Positions 44,149 to 55,440 are shown, counted from the stretch's first letter. The stretch is DNA of 64,000 nucleotides from Serripes groenlandicus (GCA_031761405.1 JASEVX010000006.1:31676117-31740116); one strand, 5' to 3'. The notes: generated by a model not told the origin, from the letters alone. Numbers and translations are program-made.

Positions 44149-44346
44149 CTCTTTCCCTCGTATAGATGCTTTTTGACGCCTCTGCAGCAGACAGTTTTTT
44201 GAAAACATAGCGACAAAAGATGAAATTGCACAAAACGTGCAATTTCTCCTTTTGCCACAATGTTTTCCACTTTTTGTCATAGAATATCTGTATAATTATG
44301 TTCAAAGTCGTCTGCTGCAGAATTGTCGTATGAGGGAAAGGGTTAA
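44145..44346 (-). mobile_element. TTAA-family MITE, young form
   Basis: TTAACTCTTTCCCTCGTATA to GAGGGAAAGGGTTAA; loop GCACAAAACGTGC; deletion after the hairpin. Confidence 0.9.
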
Positions 44347-44844
44347 TCTTTATTAATCAGGATGCAGCCACAATCTCTGCATGACCAATACCAGAGACAT
44401 ATAAACACAGAGATAAGCGACACTGGATTTTCAAGCAAAATCACGATTCAGTGAACGGGTATAGCCAAAAAAGTCGATAATATTGCGTAATATGATCCGT
44501 GTATTGCAACCGCTTTATAGAAAATGAAAAGCGTCTGACGACCCCGATTATTCACTCGGAATACTTGTTTTACTTTGTAGGTTGTATACAATTAATACCC
44601 TGAATTCTAAGCGAAGTCTTATTTGTCCTACAAAAAATACTAGTTATATATCTGTTGATCCGTCAATATGTATTTACTTATCTTTGGTAGTTTAATAATG
44701 GAATACGAGAACAAATACACCATTACTTGTAAACATCTACTGTTCAACGTTATGTTTAGGGACCGCAGAGACATATAAACACAGCTTCTACTGGTTTATG
44801 CCCATTTCGTCTAATCCAATTTTGTCTTCACTTTTTGCACTTTC

Positions 44845-44922
44845 TCCCATTTCGTCTACACTTAGATTAATGAGACAGACGTTGCTAACACGCTAATTAA
44901 AAAAATTGTAGACGAAATGGGA
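44845..44922. repeat. Small inverted repeat, TCCCATTTCGTCTACA arms
   Basis: 16-bp perfect arms around a 46-bp spacer; a partial third copy (CCCATTTCGTCTAA) lies at 44799. Possibly a very small MITE. Confidence 0.5.
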
Positions 44923-44949
44923 TGTTACCCTTCTACTGTTCTTTTTTTT

Positions 44950-45045
44950 ATTACCATCATACTCGACATTACAACGATTTTGCAAGCATCAATGCGACTA
45001 TCATACTCGGCATTACAACGATTTTGCAAGCATCAATGCGACTCA
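44950..45045 (+). repeat. 44-bp tandem pair
   Basis: Two copies of ATCATACTCG(A/G)CATTACAAC.. through ATCAATGCGACT, differing at one base. Confidence 0.75.
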
Positions 45046-45164
45046 TCGAGGTTTTGTTTTAATAAATGAATAACCAATATTGAATGGTGTACATGTCTAT
45101 GTCGTTTATGTCAATTCAAAGGCCCTATTTATTTAATTACATTTCCGGTTTGACATAATTTCCC

Positions 45165-45325
45165 ACTTAAATACGCCTTTCGAAATAATTGTGGCACAAC
45201 GAGAAATTACTCATAATAAACAATTTCTCCTTTTGCAACACTGATTTCAATAATCATACTATCTTTTATAGATATTTTCAAAGTCGTCTGCTGCAGATTC
45301 GTTGATTGTGGGGCAGGATAATGAG
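45165..45325 (-). mobile_element. TTAA-family MITE, decayed
   Basis: ATTTCCCACTTAAATACGCC, hairpin ACTCATAATAAAC, CAAAGTCGTCTGCTGCAGAT. Inside the 4.3-kb element. Confidence 0.6.
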
Positions 45326-45452
45326 AAGTTGACAGAGAGTATGTGTTTTCACATATTTACATGATTGTGGCCAACTACCCCTATACTTTGTTTAATTGTT
45401 TGAGATAAATTTGTTAATTAGAAGTTGACAGAGAGTAAATGTTTTCACACCT
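45324..45452 (+). repeat. Short direct repeat pair
   Basis: AGAAGTTGACAGAGAGTA followed by TGTTTTCACA at 45324 and again at 45420. Confidence 0.6.
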
Positions 45453-46092
45453 TTCCATTATAAAAGGACCCATTGCTTGTGAAAAAAAATTCACAGTTAT
45501 TACCTAATTAGTCCTCAATACATTTCTTCCATCTGTGGAATTTTAATTACCTTTCATTTGGAGTATAACTCTTCTCGGATAAACAAAAACAAAAAACTCG
45601 TGTTTCACATACATATCAATTTATTTCCATAGATCACTCTGACAACATTGTAAGAAATTCTGCTTTATATAATAATATAATACAAGTTAATCCATTTAAT
45701 GAATGTCCCAACAACTGGTTTATGAATAAATTCTTTAGATATATGTTAAAACAATGAATAATATCGGATACAAGACCAACTTAGAACACGTAGTTTGCAA
45801 ATTGTTTGGGATAAATTCATAAAGCTTATATCAATTTGTTAATTTCTCGATGGTAATTGTTTATCAATAACGACACCTTCAGCAGCTCTGTAACGTAATT
45901 GAGTAAATTTGATGTTTTCACTGTTTCTATAGAGGTTTTTTTTTCCAAAATAGTTTTCGGGGGAGACAAATCACGATTCTTCTCTTTTTTAGGGCTCTAG
46001 TCTTAGTCTGAAAGTATAATTTACAATTAAATATTTCATATTTTAAAGTCATCTGCCACTAATTATATGTGTTCGAATTGTGCAATACTGTC

Positions 46093-46272
46093 TTAACCCT
46101 TTCTTATCCCTTTCCCAGATGCAAACAAAAATTGCAGCAGACGGCTTTGAACACATTAAGAAAACCTCAATACATGAAGGATAAATTACTGAAGTCATTT
46201 GAAAACTTTGTTGCAAAAAGAGATAATGCTTGTTTTCAAAAGTCGTTTGCTGCAGATTATGGGAAACGTTAA
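46093..46272 (+). mobile_element. TTAA-family MITE, hairpin half-deleted
   Basis: TTAACCCTTTCTTATCCCTT (TIR partly duplicated) to ATGGGAAACGTTAA. Inside the 4.3-kb element. Confidence 0.75.
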
Positions 46273-46789
46273 AAGAAGACATTTTGATTTATGCGCTTTA
46301 CCGTTTTGGTAAGAAAGGGTTACATCAATTGTCAATTAGAGTGGTTAAGTGTAAAGGGTTTTTAAAAAACAGTTAACATCAAAAGCAGTAAACTTTGACT
46401 CCTTTGAACTGAAATTTAATTGAAAGATACTGGTGTTTCTGTGTACATGTCAAATCAAACATCACATCTGGTACTATCGTCGGTATGTCACCACCTGACA
46501 CCTGGTTACCATCTGGAAACAAGTTGTATCAATTAAACCGTATCATATTATAATGAACAATTTGTCCTTTAGCCACAATTCTTTTATATTTTTATTTATA
46601 GAGAAATTTTTTAGCTACTCTGGAGACAAAATATTCAACATTAAGAGAATGCATAATAAGTAAATCACTGATTTATGTAATTCACCAAACCAGGACACGT
46701 ATCAATAAGTAAGATATATCTTAGAAATAATATTGTCATAGAAGAGCTGAAACTATTTCTATTCCACTAATCTATTAACATGTCTTTTC

Positions 46790-48125
46790 ACATCAAAACA
46801 AAAATGTCGCTCACAAAATTTAAATTTAAAAAAGGAGGCGCTGTTAAAAACAGAGCATTTGATAAGGAATATCAGAGATATCTTTGTCATAAAACCTATG
46901 TTCCCCATTATAAATTTGAAAAATGTATACACCGTGTTAAAGATATAAGTCTTCCTGACAAGACGGATTAATTCAAATTAAAAAGAAACAATTGAAATTA
47001 CTCATTTCGACCAATTTAAAAAAAGAGGCGCTCTCAAAAACAGTGCATTTGATAAGTAAAATCAGAGAAATCTTAGTCATAACACCTATGTTTCGCATTA
47101 TCAATTTAAAAAATGTGTACACCGTTTTAAAGACATAAGTCTTCCTGACAATACGGATTAATTCAAATTGAAAATAAACAATTAAAATCACTCATTTTGA
47201 CCAATTTAAAAAAGGAGGCGCTCTCATAAACAGTGCATTTAATAAGTAAAATCAGAGAAATCTTAGTAATAACACCTATGTTTCGCATAATCATTAACAA
47301 AAATTGTAAACCGTTTTAAAGATATAAGTCTTCCTGACAAGACGGAATAATTCAAATTGACCAACACAATCGAAATCACTCATTTTCACCAATTTTACAA
47401 AAGGAGGGGCTCTCAAAATCAATGCAGTTGATATGTAAAATCAGAGAAATCTTAGTCCTAACACCTATATTTCGCATTATCAATTTAACAAAAGTGTACA
47501 CCGTTTTAAAGATATAATTCTTCCTGACAGGATGGATTAATTCAAATTGACAAAAGAAAATTGAAATCACTCATTTTGACCAATTTAAAAAAAGGAGGCG
47601 TCCTCAAAATTAGTGCAGTTGATAAGTAAAATCAGAGAAATCTTAGTCATAACAACTTTGTTTCGATTTAACAATTTTAAAAAATGGTACACCATTACAA
47701 ATATATAAGTCTTCCTGACAAGACGGATTAATTCAAATTGACAACAAAAATTGAAATCACCCATTTTTACCAATTTTACAAAAGGAGGTGCTCTCAAAAT
47801 CAGTGCAGTTAATATGTAAAATCAGAGAAATCTTAGTCCTAACACCTATGTTTCGCAATATCAATTTAAAAAAAGTGTACACCGTTTCAAAGATATAAGT
47901 CTTCCTGACAGGATGGATTAATTCAAATTGACAAAAGAAAATTGAAATCACTCATTTTGACCAATTTAAAAAAAGGAGGCGCTCTCAAAATCAGTGCAGT
48001 TTATAAGTAAAATCAGAGAAATCTTAGTCATAACACCTATGTTTTGAATTATCAATTTAAAAAGACTGTAGACCATTTAAAGATATGTCTTCCCGACAAT
48101 ACGAAATGGTTTAAATTGAAGTGGA
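46790..48125 (+). repeat. 190-bp tandem array, seven units
   Basis: Units start with AAAGGAGGCGCTCTC at about 46831, 47021, 47211, 47399, 47591, 47781 and 47971, and also share TCTTCCTGACAAGACGGAT. Only the first unit has an open frame (46780-46971, 63 codons); the 190-bp period is not a multiple of three and later units carry stops. Confidence 0.88.
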
Positions 48126-48767
48126 ATATTTGAAAATTGTCATTTATTAACACGTCTTTTTACTTATTCTAGTAGACGGTGGCAAGACAATATTCCAAAT
48201 CAGTATAATCTGTACTTTCACTTTCAACATCAATTTGATAAAGCTTTCAAATAAATGATAAACAATGTTAACAAAATGAACCATCAAAAGTTTCCTATGT
48301 AAGACCTAAAATAGGAACCCGAAAATATTATTTCTTCGCTGTGAATATAACATAAACAAATGGGTGTCAATACTGTCATAATATGGAGCTTCACAGTATT
48401 TGCAAAGAAGTTTTTTAAAACAAGTTTTCCATAAACTTCTCCTATACATATGCATTAATAAATATAAAAAACATAAATAATTATCAAACAATTTACCTTA
48501 TTTAGTTTCCTGGATGTGTAAAAACAATTTTCCACCGCTCGCTTCCTTTCACAACAAAATAAATAGGTTACGAAATAAATATGGCACATCATTTTCAGAA
48601 TCCACTGTAATGATCACGTGGTTTGATCACGTGGCTTGACCCGCTCGCCGTTTGAAGTATTTTGTTCTTCGTAAGGCATTGGCAATCGTGTTGCTTATCT
48701 CTGTGTTTATATGTCTCTGCCAATACATAGTTATAGAAAATGTTGTTTCAGATCTGTATATTCTGTT

Positions 48768-48925
48768 TTAACCCTTTCCCTCATATAGATGCTTTTTTAC
48801 CCCTCTGCAGCAGACAGCTTTTTGAAAACATAGCAATTTCTCCTTTTGACACAATGTTTCCATTTTTTGACAAAATATGTTCAAATTCGTCTGCTGCAGA
48901 ATTGTTGTATGGGGAAAAGGGTTAA
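48768..48925 (-). mobile_element. TTAA-family MITE, short young form
   Basis: Full ends; first hairpin arm and a later segment deleted. Lies 42 bp right of the 4.3-kb element's target duplication. Confidence 0.87.
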
Positions 48926-49204
48926 TGTCCATCTGCTTTGAAATGTCAACACAATGTGTGGACATGTGTTTAAAATATGTCTTTGGGCTGGCAAATGGTC
49001 CAAATGGGACATAAAAACTTAAAAGTATGATTTTGATCAAGTTGAAAATAAGTTGTGGGAAAAAGGTCATATTGGCAAGAGTTATTTTAATTAAATACAA
49101 TAAAGATCTAGCTCCTATGTCTGTGATGTCATTGAATGTCATAGCTAACTGGTTAAGTCGGAACTAATTGGATTTTGTTTTGCACTTATTTTCTATGTGG
49201 TTAA

Positions 49205-49680
49205 ACAATGTTTGCATTTTGAAAGCAATGTGGGAAAAAGGAGATATTATTATACTCAACATGATCAATTTCTCCTTCTTCCAATATGTTTTGTAAAAAA
49301 GTTGTTTGCTGTTTCTGTAGGCATCTAGGCATGATTATGAAAGTTCTCTGTAAATGAAAGAGAATTGAAAACATTGTGACATCGGAAAAAAAATGCCCAT
49401 TTTGCGCACTTTCTTCTTTTGCTTCAATGGTTTCAGAAGTAGTCTCCTTTTTTTGTTTGTTTAATTGGGGTTTTACGCCGCTTTCAAGCTTATTTCAGTT
49501 ATATCACGGCGACAGTTCACCTATTCATGATCCCTGGGTAAACAAACCACTACAAGGCTAGAAAATGTGCCTTGCCCAAGGGCAAAAGTAGTCTGCTAGC
49601 CTATGAGGGTAAGGATGAAACAAAATATATTAGGAATGATAAATCTGTGGCCTCCAGCATGAGCGAAAGGGTTAATAAAG
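49205..49680 (+). mobile_element. TTAA-family MITE relics with a SINE piece
   Basis: Hairpin remnants at 49230-49275 and 49370-49440, right end GAGCGAAAGGGTTAA at 49663. The SINE tail at 49458 interrupts. Confidence 0.45.
49458..49562 (-). mobile_element. SINE 3' domain, minus strand
   Basis: Complement of CAGGGATCATGAATAGGTG and CGCCGTGATATAACTGAAAT with an AAAC-type tail. It lies inside a decayed MITE (49365-49680). Confidence 0.6.
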
Positions 49681-49697
49681 CTCCATGAAAACAAACC

Positions 49698-49902
49698 TTA
49701 ACCCTTTCCCTCATACGACAATTCTGCAGCAGACGACTTTGAACGTATTTTGTCAAAACATAGAAAATCTCCATAATTGAGTGGATAACCTATGACAAAA
49801 AGTGGAAAACATTGTGGCAAAAGGAGAAATTGCACATTATGTTTTCAAAAAGCCGTCTGCTGCAGAGGCGTCAGAAAGCGCCTATATGAGGGAAAGGGTT
49901 AA
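49698..49902 (+). mobile_element. TTAA-family MITE, young form, hairpin deleted
   Basis: Full ends; the centre jumps from GAAATTGCACATT to ATGTTTTC. Confidence 0.92.
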
Positions 49903-50209
49903 CAACATGAGCATGAGTGAAAAATCTTTTACATATGCTTATTGAAACTGCTTTACAGAAGTTTCACAAGACCTGCTATAAGTTTCACTAATTGGCCAAC
50001 AGTTCAAAGTCAGAGCAGTGGAGAGAGAATGCGATCAAATGAACAATTTCTGATTTTCCCCTCAATAAAATTTATTATTGAGGGGAAAATCAAAAATTGT
50101 TAATGCTCTCATCTTTTTTAAAAATATATAAGAATTCCTATGAGTGTTGCAAAGAAATTCATCATATCAGGTCAAAACCTAAAGCAGATGTACAGAGCTC
50201 TAGATATTA

Positions 50210-50320
50210 AAGGGGCATGTTCTAAAATCCTTATTTGACATATAACCCATTGTTGTGGGTGAGTACCCACAGCATTGGGTTTGGTCGGAAAATAAGAAAG
50301 ATAATGTAGGGAAAAGAGCT
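50210..50320 (+). repeat. Dispersed GAGTACCCAC repeat
   Basis: CTAAAATCCTTATTTGACAT, then GTGAGTACCCACAGCATTGG and GTAGGGAAAAGAGCTGTA. Confidence 0.55.
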
Positions 50321-50603
50321 GTATTTGTATACGCAAGGCTGGTTTTCCTATGTAAAGGCTAGTTGACTGATGAAAGGTATGGAAAAGTAAACCTGGTGCT
50401 AGCTGACTGATGAAAGGTATGGGATAAGTAAACCATCTGAATGCAATTAACCTGGAGTGGAACTTAATTGAATTAAGAACACATTATTTACATAAAATTT
50501 ACCTGTTACTACTTTGTACACTAATTGTAAAAATGCTAATTTACATACACACATAGTGTGGCCTTGAGAAGAATTTGTCTTATTGCATGCAAATGTTTCA
50601 TGG

Positions 50604-51225
50604 AAAACTCTGTCTCACATACAACAAACATGCAGCAGATGAATTTGAAATATTCTATGCAAAATATGAAAAATCTCTACGAATGAAGTTTTTATGGCTG
50701 CTCTAAAGGGACACACATTTTTATAAATTACATACAATTTTTTTTTTATCTTGTGCGCATGAGATAGTATCTCATGTGCAGCGAGATACTAAGTTGTGTG
50801 AACGAGATACTTATATCTTGTGCGCACGATCGAGATACTATGTTGTGCAAACGAGATACTATCTTGTGCGCACGAGATACCAGTTGAAGTAAGTTGTGCG
50901 AATGAGATACTTATCTCGTTCACACGAGATACTAAGTTGTGTGAACGAGATACTATTTTGTGCGCACGAGAAAAAATAAAAAAGTGTACGTAATTTATAA
51001 AAATGTGTGTGTCCCTTTAGAGCTGCTGTAAGTTTTACTGAAAACAGTTGAAAATGTTAAGGGAAAAGGAAATATAAATTCTCATTATGAACAAATTCTC
51101 CTTTTTCCAAAATGTTTCTTTAAACACTTTTCTAAAATTGTACTTGCGTTACAATTGTTTTCATCAAACTTGTCTTCGCTAATTAAATAAAGACTTGTTG
51201 TATGGGGGCCCCGGGAAGGGGTTAT
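50604..51225 (+). mobile_element. TTAA-family MITE split by the 324-bp element
   Basis: CTGTCTCACATACAACAAAC, ATGCAGCAGATGAATTTG; after the insert GAAAACAGTTGAAAATGTTA, hairpin, right end GGGAAGGGGTTA. Confidence 0.65.
50700..51023. mobile_element. 324-bp TIR element with GTGCGCACGAGATA repeats
   Basis: Ends GCTCTAAAGGGACACACA and its complement, with similarity running over 40 bp inward. The interior repeats GTGCGCACGAGATACT and GTGTGAACGAGATACT in both orientations. Inserted in a MITE. A CTG on both sides could be a 3-bp target duplication. Confidence 0.75.
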
Positions 51226-51245
51226 AAGTATAGGGACACCTCATA

Positions 51246-51382
51246 AATTTTTCCTTTTTCCCACTTTATATGCATTTTGATGCCTCTGCAGAGGACTTTT
51301 GAAAACATTGCGACAAAAGGAGAAATTGATCATAGAGAGTAATTTCTCCTTTATCCACAATGTCTTTGACTCTTACCAATAA
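51246..51382 (-). mobile_element. TTAA-family MITE, truncated by the next copy
   Basis: TTTTTCCCACTTTATATGCA, GCCTCTGCAGAGGACTTTTG, hairpin, then cut at 51383. Confidence 0.65.
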
Positions 51383-51612
51383 TTAACCCTTTCCTGCATA
51401 CAAGAAATCTGCAGCAGACGACTTTGAACATATTTTTGTCAAAAAATAGAAACTCTATAATTGAATGGATAACCTATGACTAAAAGTGGAAAAACATTGT
51501 GGGAAAAGGAGAAATTGCTCGTTTTGAGCAATTTCTTCTTTTGTCACTATGTTTTCAAAAAGCCCTCTGCTGCAGAGGCAATAGAAAGTGTCTATATGAG
51601 GGAAAGGGTTAA
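51383..51612 (+). mobile_element. TTAA-family MITE, young form
   Basis: TTAACCCTTTCCTGCATACA to GAGGGAAAGGGTTAA; loop GCTCGTTTTGAGC. Confidence 0.92.
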
Positions 51613-51703
51613 GCCTAGTAGAGAATATCAGTATAGTAGAAGGATAAAGGAATTGCATATCAAATCAGAAGGAAGAATCAATTACAGAAACAGTTCTGAT
51701 CTA

Positions 51704-51919
51704 GTTTCCCACCTTTAGCTCCTCTGCAGCAGACGGCTTTTGGAAATATTGTGGCAAAAGGAGAAACTCCTCAAATTGAGCAACTTCTCCATTCGCCACA
51801 ATGTTTTCAAATTTTTGCAGTAATTATACCTTCATTTATAAAGAGATTTTCCCAGGCTTTTTTGCCAACATGCTTTCAAAGTCGACTGCTACAGGTTTGC
51901 TGTATGTGGGAAGGGGTTA
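51704..51919 (-). mobile_element. TTAA-family MITE, older form
   Basis: GTTTCCCACCTTTAGCTCCT, loop CTCAAATTGAG, right end GTGGGAAGGGGTTAA. Confidence 0.75.
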
Positions 51920-51999
51920 AAACAAGCCATCAGAAGTGCTGTTGTAAATGTTTTCAAACAGTTTGAATGAAGACTAAATCCTCTCTCAATTTCTTAAAT

Positions 52000-52337
52000 A
52001 ATGTGCTTTCACATTGATGATTGTTCATCCCATTATTTCTTTCCAAACATTAACAAAGCAAATGTTCTACAATGTAGCGGATTTTCTTAACAAACAACAT
52101 CATTGATTTTTATTTTCCTTTGCTAAAAAGCGGCATGTGGTGTCATTATTTCTAACGCTTTTCGCTCATAAACAACGAATAATCAGAGTTTGCGACAGCA
52201 GAATCATTTTGATTCACTATTCATGTTTTTCCACACACACTCGATGACACGTTCATTCATAACAACCTTGTATTTTGCAGACGACAGATTCTTTATGTCG
52301 TCTGCTATACAATACATACTTTTGTTTACAATGTTAG

Positions 52338-52370
<33 letters not shown>

Positions 52371-52800
52371 GCGGATATAGATGGTAAAACGTAAAGGAAA
52401 TATTTAAAGTAAGCCGATTAATCACAAAGTACATTGACCAATATTTGTGTTAGAACCCAGCCGTGGTTTTACACTTCGACGCTAAACTGACAGTCATTTA
52501 TCATAACATCACACATGTATATTGTGGTCAGTGTGACCTTAAAAACAAACGCCGTCCTGTCAGATATAAAAAACAAATTCAACAAAAATATTCACTTACA
52601 GGTGGCCGATGTTTTGCAATAAGATTTCCCAATAATCACAAATAAAATCCAAATAACACTCGCGGTTTGTAATTCCCAGTCATGGCCTTTCGCCATGATC
52701 GTAACTACTGAATCGCTGAACGCGATCCGTTGAACGCCCTCTATAAACATAGCAAGGTGCGCGCCTAATTGGACGATAACTCTTGGTTGAATTTAAACGA
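52000..52800. other. Repeat-poor stretch left of a possible exon
   Basis: Free of MITE copies apart from weak words; has the (CT)n run, GGCCTTTCGCCATGATCG near 52684 and several CG dinucleotides before 52801. May be gene flank. Confidence 0.3.
52339..52370. repeat. (CT)n dinucleotide repeat
   Basis: About 30 bp of TC repeats with one TTT interruption. Confidence 0.9.
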
Positions 52801-52935
52801 TATGGCGGGAAATGTTCTTCTGTATTTGCTTCGGCGTGCAACATCGCAGGCTTACAGGGATTTGTGCTGTTTAAACTATATTTTTAAGATCGGTTTTCCA
52901 TTTGCTTGGTCCGATGAACAACACCGCATCAAGTG
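52801..52935 (+). CDS. Possible first coding exon, unrecognised
   Basis: An ATG in a favourable context (ACGATATGGCGG) opens a frame beginning MAGNVLLYLLRRATSQAY and running to a TGA, 44 codons. It lies in one of the few repeat-poor stretches (52000-52980), with CG-containing sequence just upstream, as in many animal first exons. I do not recognise the protein. No convincing splice donor is seen inside the frame, so it may be chance. Confidence 0.22.
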
Positions 52936-52987
52936 ATCAAGATCATTAGAAAAGTTAGGGTTCTAATTACATTATTGACATAAATGT

Positions 52988-53170
52988 TTAGGGTGTTTAC
53001 AGCGCATTCAACATTTGTTCAGTTATACCACGGCGGTTGGTGGGTAAGTAACCAGTACTACTGGTACATTTATTCTGACACCAGCGAGTCAGTCGTAATG
53101 CTAATCCCACAATCCTGAGCGCCAAGGAGGAAAAGCAATTACAACTCATTCAAATATTTGGTATGGCACG
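52988..53170 (-). mobile_element. SINE of the 12780 family, headless, minus strand
   Basis: Reverse complement of the body and 3' domain at 12850-13045, including the TCTGACACCAGCGAGTCAG segment. The tRNA-like head is absent. Confidence 0.7.
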
Positions 53171-53455
53171 GCAAAAGGAGCAATTTCGCTACAGGTTTCT
53201 ACAACGCGAAACAATTGTATAAACAGTCATTACATGAATTTTCATTTCGTGAAATTGGTAGTTATATAGACACAAAAACACAGAGACATGGTTGAAACAT
53301 TCAAAATCTTAAACAAGATCGATATGGCAGATCATCAAAATCTGTTTCCACGTAACGTCAACATTACTAGAGGCCACAGATTAAGTAATACAAAAGACAC
53401 TGACCTCTTAGTGCAAGAAAGTAAAGCAAAATGTCCCAAAATGCAGCTGCGGCGA

Positions 53456-53545
53456 TAGACATCTGCGTAATGTATCGACCAGATCAGCCTACGCTGTCCG
53501 CGCAGACTGATCCGGCCGACACATTCCGTCTAATGTCTCGTTTTC
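53456..53545 (+). repeat. Dispersed GATCAGCCT..GCGCAGACTGATC repeat, copy 1
   Basis: TATCGACCAGATCAGCCTAC followed by GTCCGCGCAGACTGATC. Resembles a high-copy bivalve repeat with palindromic ATCCGCGCAG cores. The second copy at 53985 shares the TATCGACC..GATCAGCCTA start and spacing. Confidence 0.5.
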
Positions 53546-53955
53546 AAAATGGACTGTTCGGATTTGTTTGGTATATAATTATTTCGATGCTTTTCATAGT
53601 TTTCATAATTTTGAGTAGTATTGTACATGATATTAATATTAATACTAATTTTAAATTAAAAAGTTATAGGTCGTAACCGCATTTGTTATAGTTAAATGGT
53701 TAACGAGATGTTGAAGATTTGAAAACATTCTTTTTTAGGATCATTTCATTAACCTTGACGTCGAGACCTGTAATTAGACATTCGCCTCTCTTTGGTCCGT
53801 GTCATTTGTTTGTTTTGACGATCCCGATTCCGGTCAATCAAACTTTGGTTTAACTTTAAAAGAAACATTATTCCATGTCTTATTTAAAGATCTTTAAAAC
53901 TATTTATACTCTTTGCCTATCGACAGGGGCGTAGCTTTGCAATAATCAATGTGTA

Positions 53956-54590
53956 GGCCGTCTCGTGAGAAAATCAACATTGTGGACTCTGCGTAAAGTA
54001 TCGACCCGGATCAGCCTAAGCATGCCACACAGGCCTACCCGGATGGACACTTTTCGCCTTCTGTGGCTTTTCTGTTTTAGGAATAACTACTCTATACATC
54101 TATCCCCCCAAAACCGAATATTCCAAATTCTGAATATAATAAGGGAAAGGGCGTGAACAAAAAATAAAAAGTTTCAAAGTTAGAGTTAGTTCTTTGCGTG
54201 CAGTGCTTGAGCAGTGCAACTCAAACGTCCTTCAAGCTCTCAGACAATCATGGGAAAATACAGTCTTACCACAGAGGAATATCATCATTGAAAACACAGT
54301 ACAATATTGATTAGAAAGTAAAAAATAATAATATTCACTTATTCTTAAGTTTATCAATTATTCAGTTCATGATCATGTAGCTTCTCCATCGTTGGTAGAG
54401 AGTTTGTATGTCGTCTGATCTTTGCCGGCTCTTTCCGAAGATTCGTCCACGAATATGCTAACCAATCTCACATGTGGGTCCTTATTGGTGTATTTCATTT
54501 GTTGGGCGCCATTCAGTGGGTTTGGGAATCAATAACACCAACGAGTTTATTTTATCAATCTATAGGACAGACCACTATACTACATACTCC
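53956..54590. other. Spacer before the retroelement duplication
   Basis: After a short repeat copy (53985-54065) there is no recognised gene or element. Direct repeats and open frames are short and unremarkable. Confidence 0.4.
53985..54065 (+). repeat. Dispersed GATCAGCCT repeat, copy 2
   Basis: ACTCTGCGTAAAGTATCGAC then CGGATCAGCCTAAGC, diverged from the copy about 530 bp to the left. Confidence 0.5.
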
Positions 54591-54595
54591 CCATC

Positions 54596-54945
54596 GTGTT
54601 TGGTACAGCAAAAGAAGAACTTGGAGGAAAGATAAAGACTGAGGATCCTTCACATCATCATGGAACTTACCATTTCCCCAAGATGTCTATCTTTTATGGT
54701 GAAGAAGGAAAAGGTGATGTGACTTGGAACACATTTAAATATCAAATCACAGCTTTACTTTGTGAAAAGGTGTTCACTCATGAACAGATTTCCCTGGGTA
54801 TTAGGAGAGCCTGTAGAGGAAAATCAGGAGATACTATTCGTAGATTGGGTCCCGATATAAAGATTATGGAAATCATTCAAAAGTTTGATAGTGATTATGG
54901 CTCAGTAGAGTCAAGGAGACACTTATGAGGAACTTGTCTGTAAGC
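54596..54945 (+). pseudogene. Ty3/gypsy-type gag fragment, copy 1
   Basis: A capsid-like stretch with PKMSIFYGEEGKGDVTWNTF followed by an LLCEKVF..QISLGIRRACRG segment and GDTIRRLG. This is the pattern of Ty3/gypsy gag (related to animal PNMA-like proteins). It has no in-frame ATG start and ends in a frameshift and stop at 54926, so it is broken. It meets an oppositely oriented pol fragment at about 54945. Confidence 0.75.
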
Positions 54946-55440
54946 AAGTAACTCCAGCTTGAACGCACTGTAGTTCTTCTCGGACTTATGATATTCAATG
55001 ATGTACTTGCGTAGGCTATAACTTTCATCTGTTCTTCTTGTTTCTGATACAAAACTGTCACTAGTCCTTTACCTGAAGCGTCCGTATGTAGTTCAAATGG
55101 CAACTCGAAATCTGGATATGCTAAAATAGGAGGTCAGGATAAAATAATTTTTAACTTTTCAAATATTTCCTGCTGTTCTTATGTCCATATCCAATTGCGT
55201 TTTGTCTTCTTCTGACTTTTTCTCGTTGATGGTGGTAAGAGATCTGCCAATGATCGGGTTATTTTGCTGAAGTGTTTTATGAAGCGTCTATAATATCCAG
55301 CAAAGGCTAAACATGATCTAAGTTCATTCGAGTTTGTGGGCGTTGGCCATTCCCTGAGCTTTTCAATCTTTTCAGGGTCCGTCTCTATCCCATCTGCGCT
55401 GACTATATGTCCTAACAATCCAAAAGCGTACCCCCCCCCC
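54945..55440 (-). pseudogene. Ty3/gypsy-type RT and RNase H fragment, copy 1
   Basis: On the minus strand, 55418-55179 encodes the end of reverse transcriptase (GHIVSADGIETDPEKIEKL, then AGYYRRFI) and 55103-54950 the start of RNase H ([12 protein letters not shown], with the catalytic TDAS aspartate). In-frame stops separate the two and the RT is cut at a poly-C run. Orientation is opposite to the adjoining gag fragment, so this is a rearranged remnant, not an element. Confidence 0.8.

Larger units (their letters stand above)
44392..48719. mobile_element. CAGAGACATATAAA element, 4.3 kb
   Basis: Terminal inverted repeats of at least 27 bp start CAGAGACATATAAACACAG at both ends. A 7-bp target duplication CCAATAC flanks it (44385-44391, 48720-48726). 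Inside are a third TIR in direct orientation (44766), a palindrome, a 44-bp tandem pair, two MITE copies and a seven-unit 190-bp array. No transposase frame is seen, so it is non-autonomous. Superfamily not assigned. Confidence 0.7.

Noticed and set aside
46780..46971. Gene encoding a 63-residue basic protein
   Set aside because: It is the first unit of a 190-bp satellite whose other units are closed and out of phase.
53258..53286. Another CAGAGACATATAAA end (ACACAGAGACATGG)
   Set aside because: Only about 10 bases agree and the TATAAA part is missing; could be chance.
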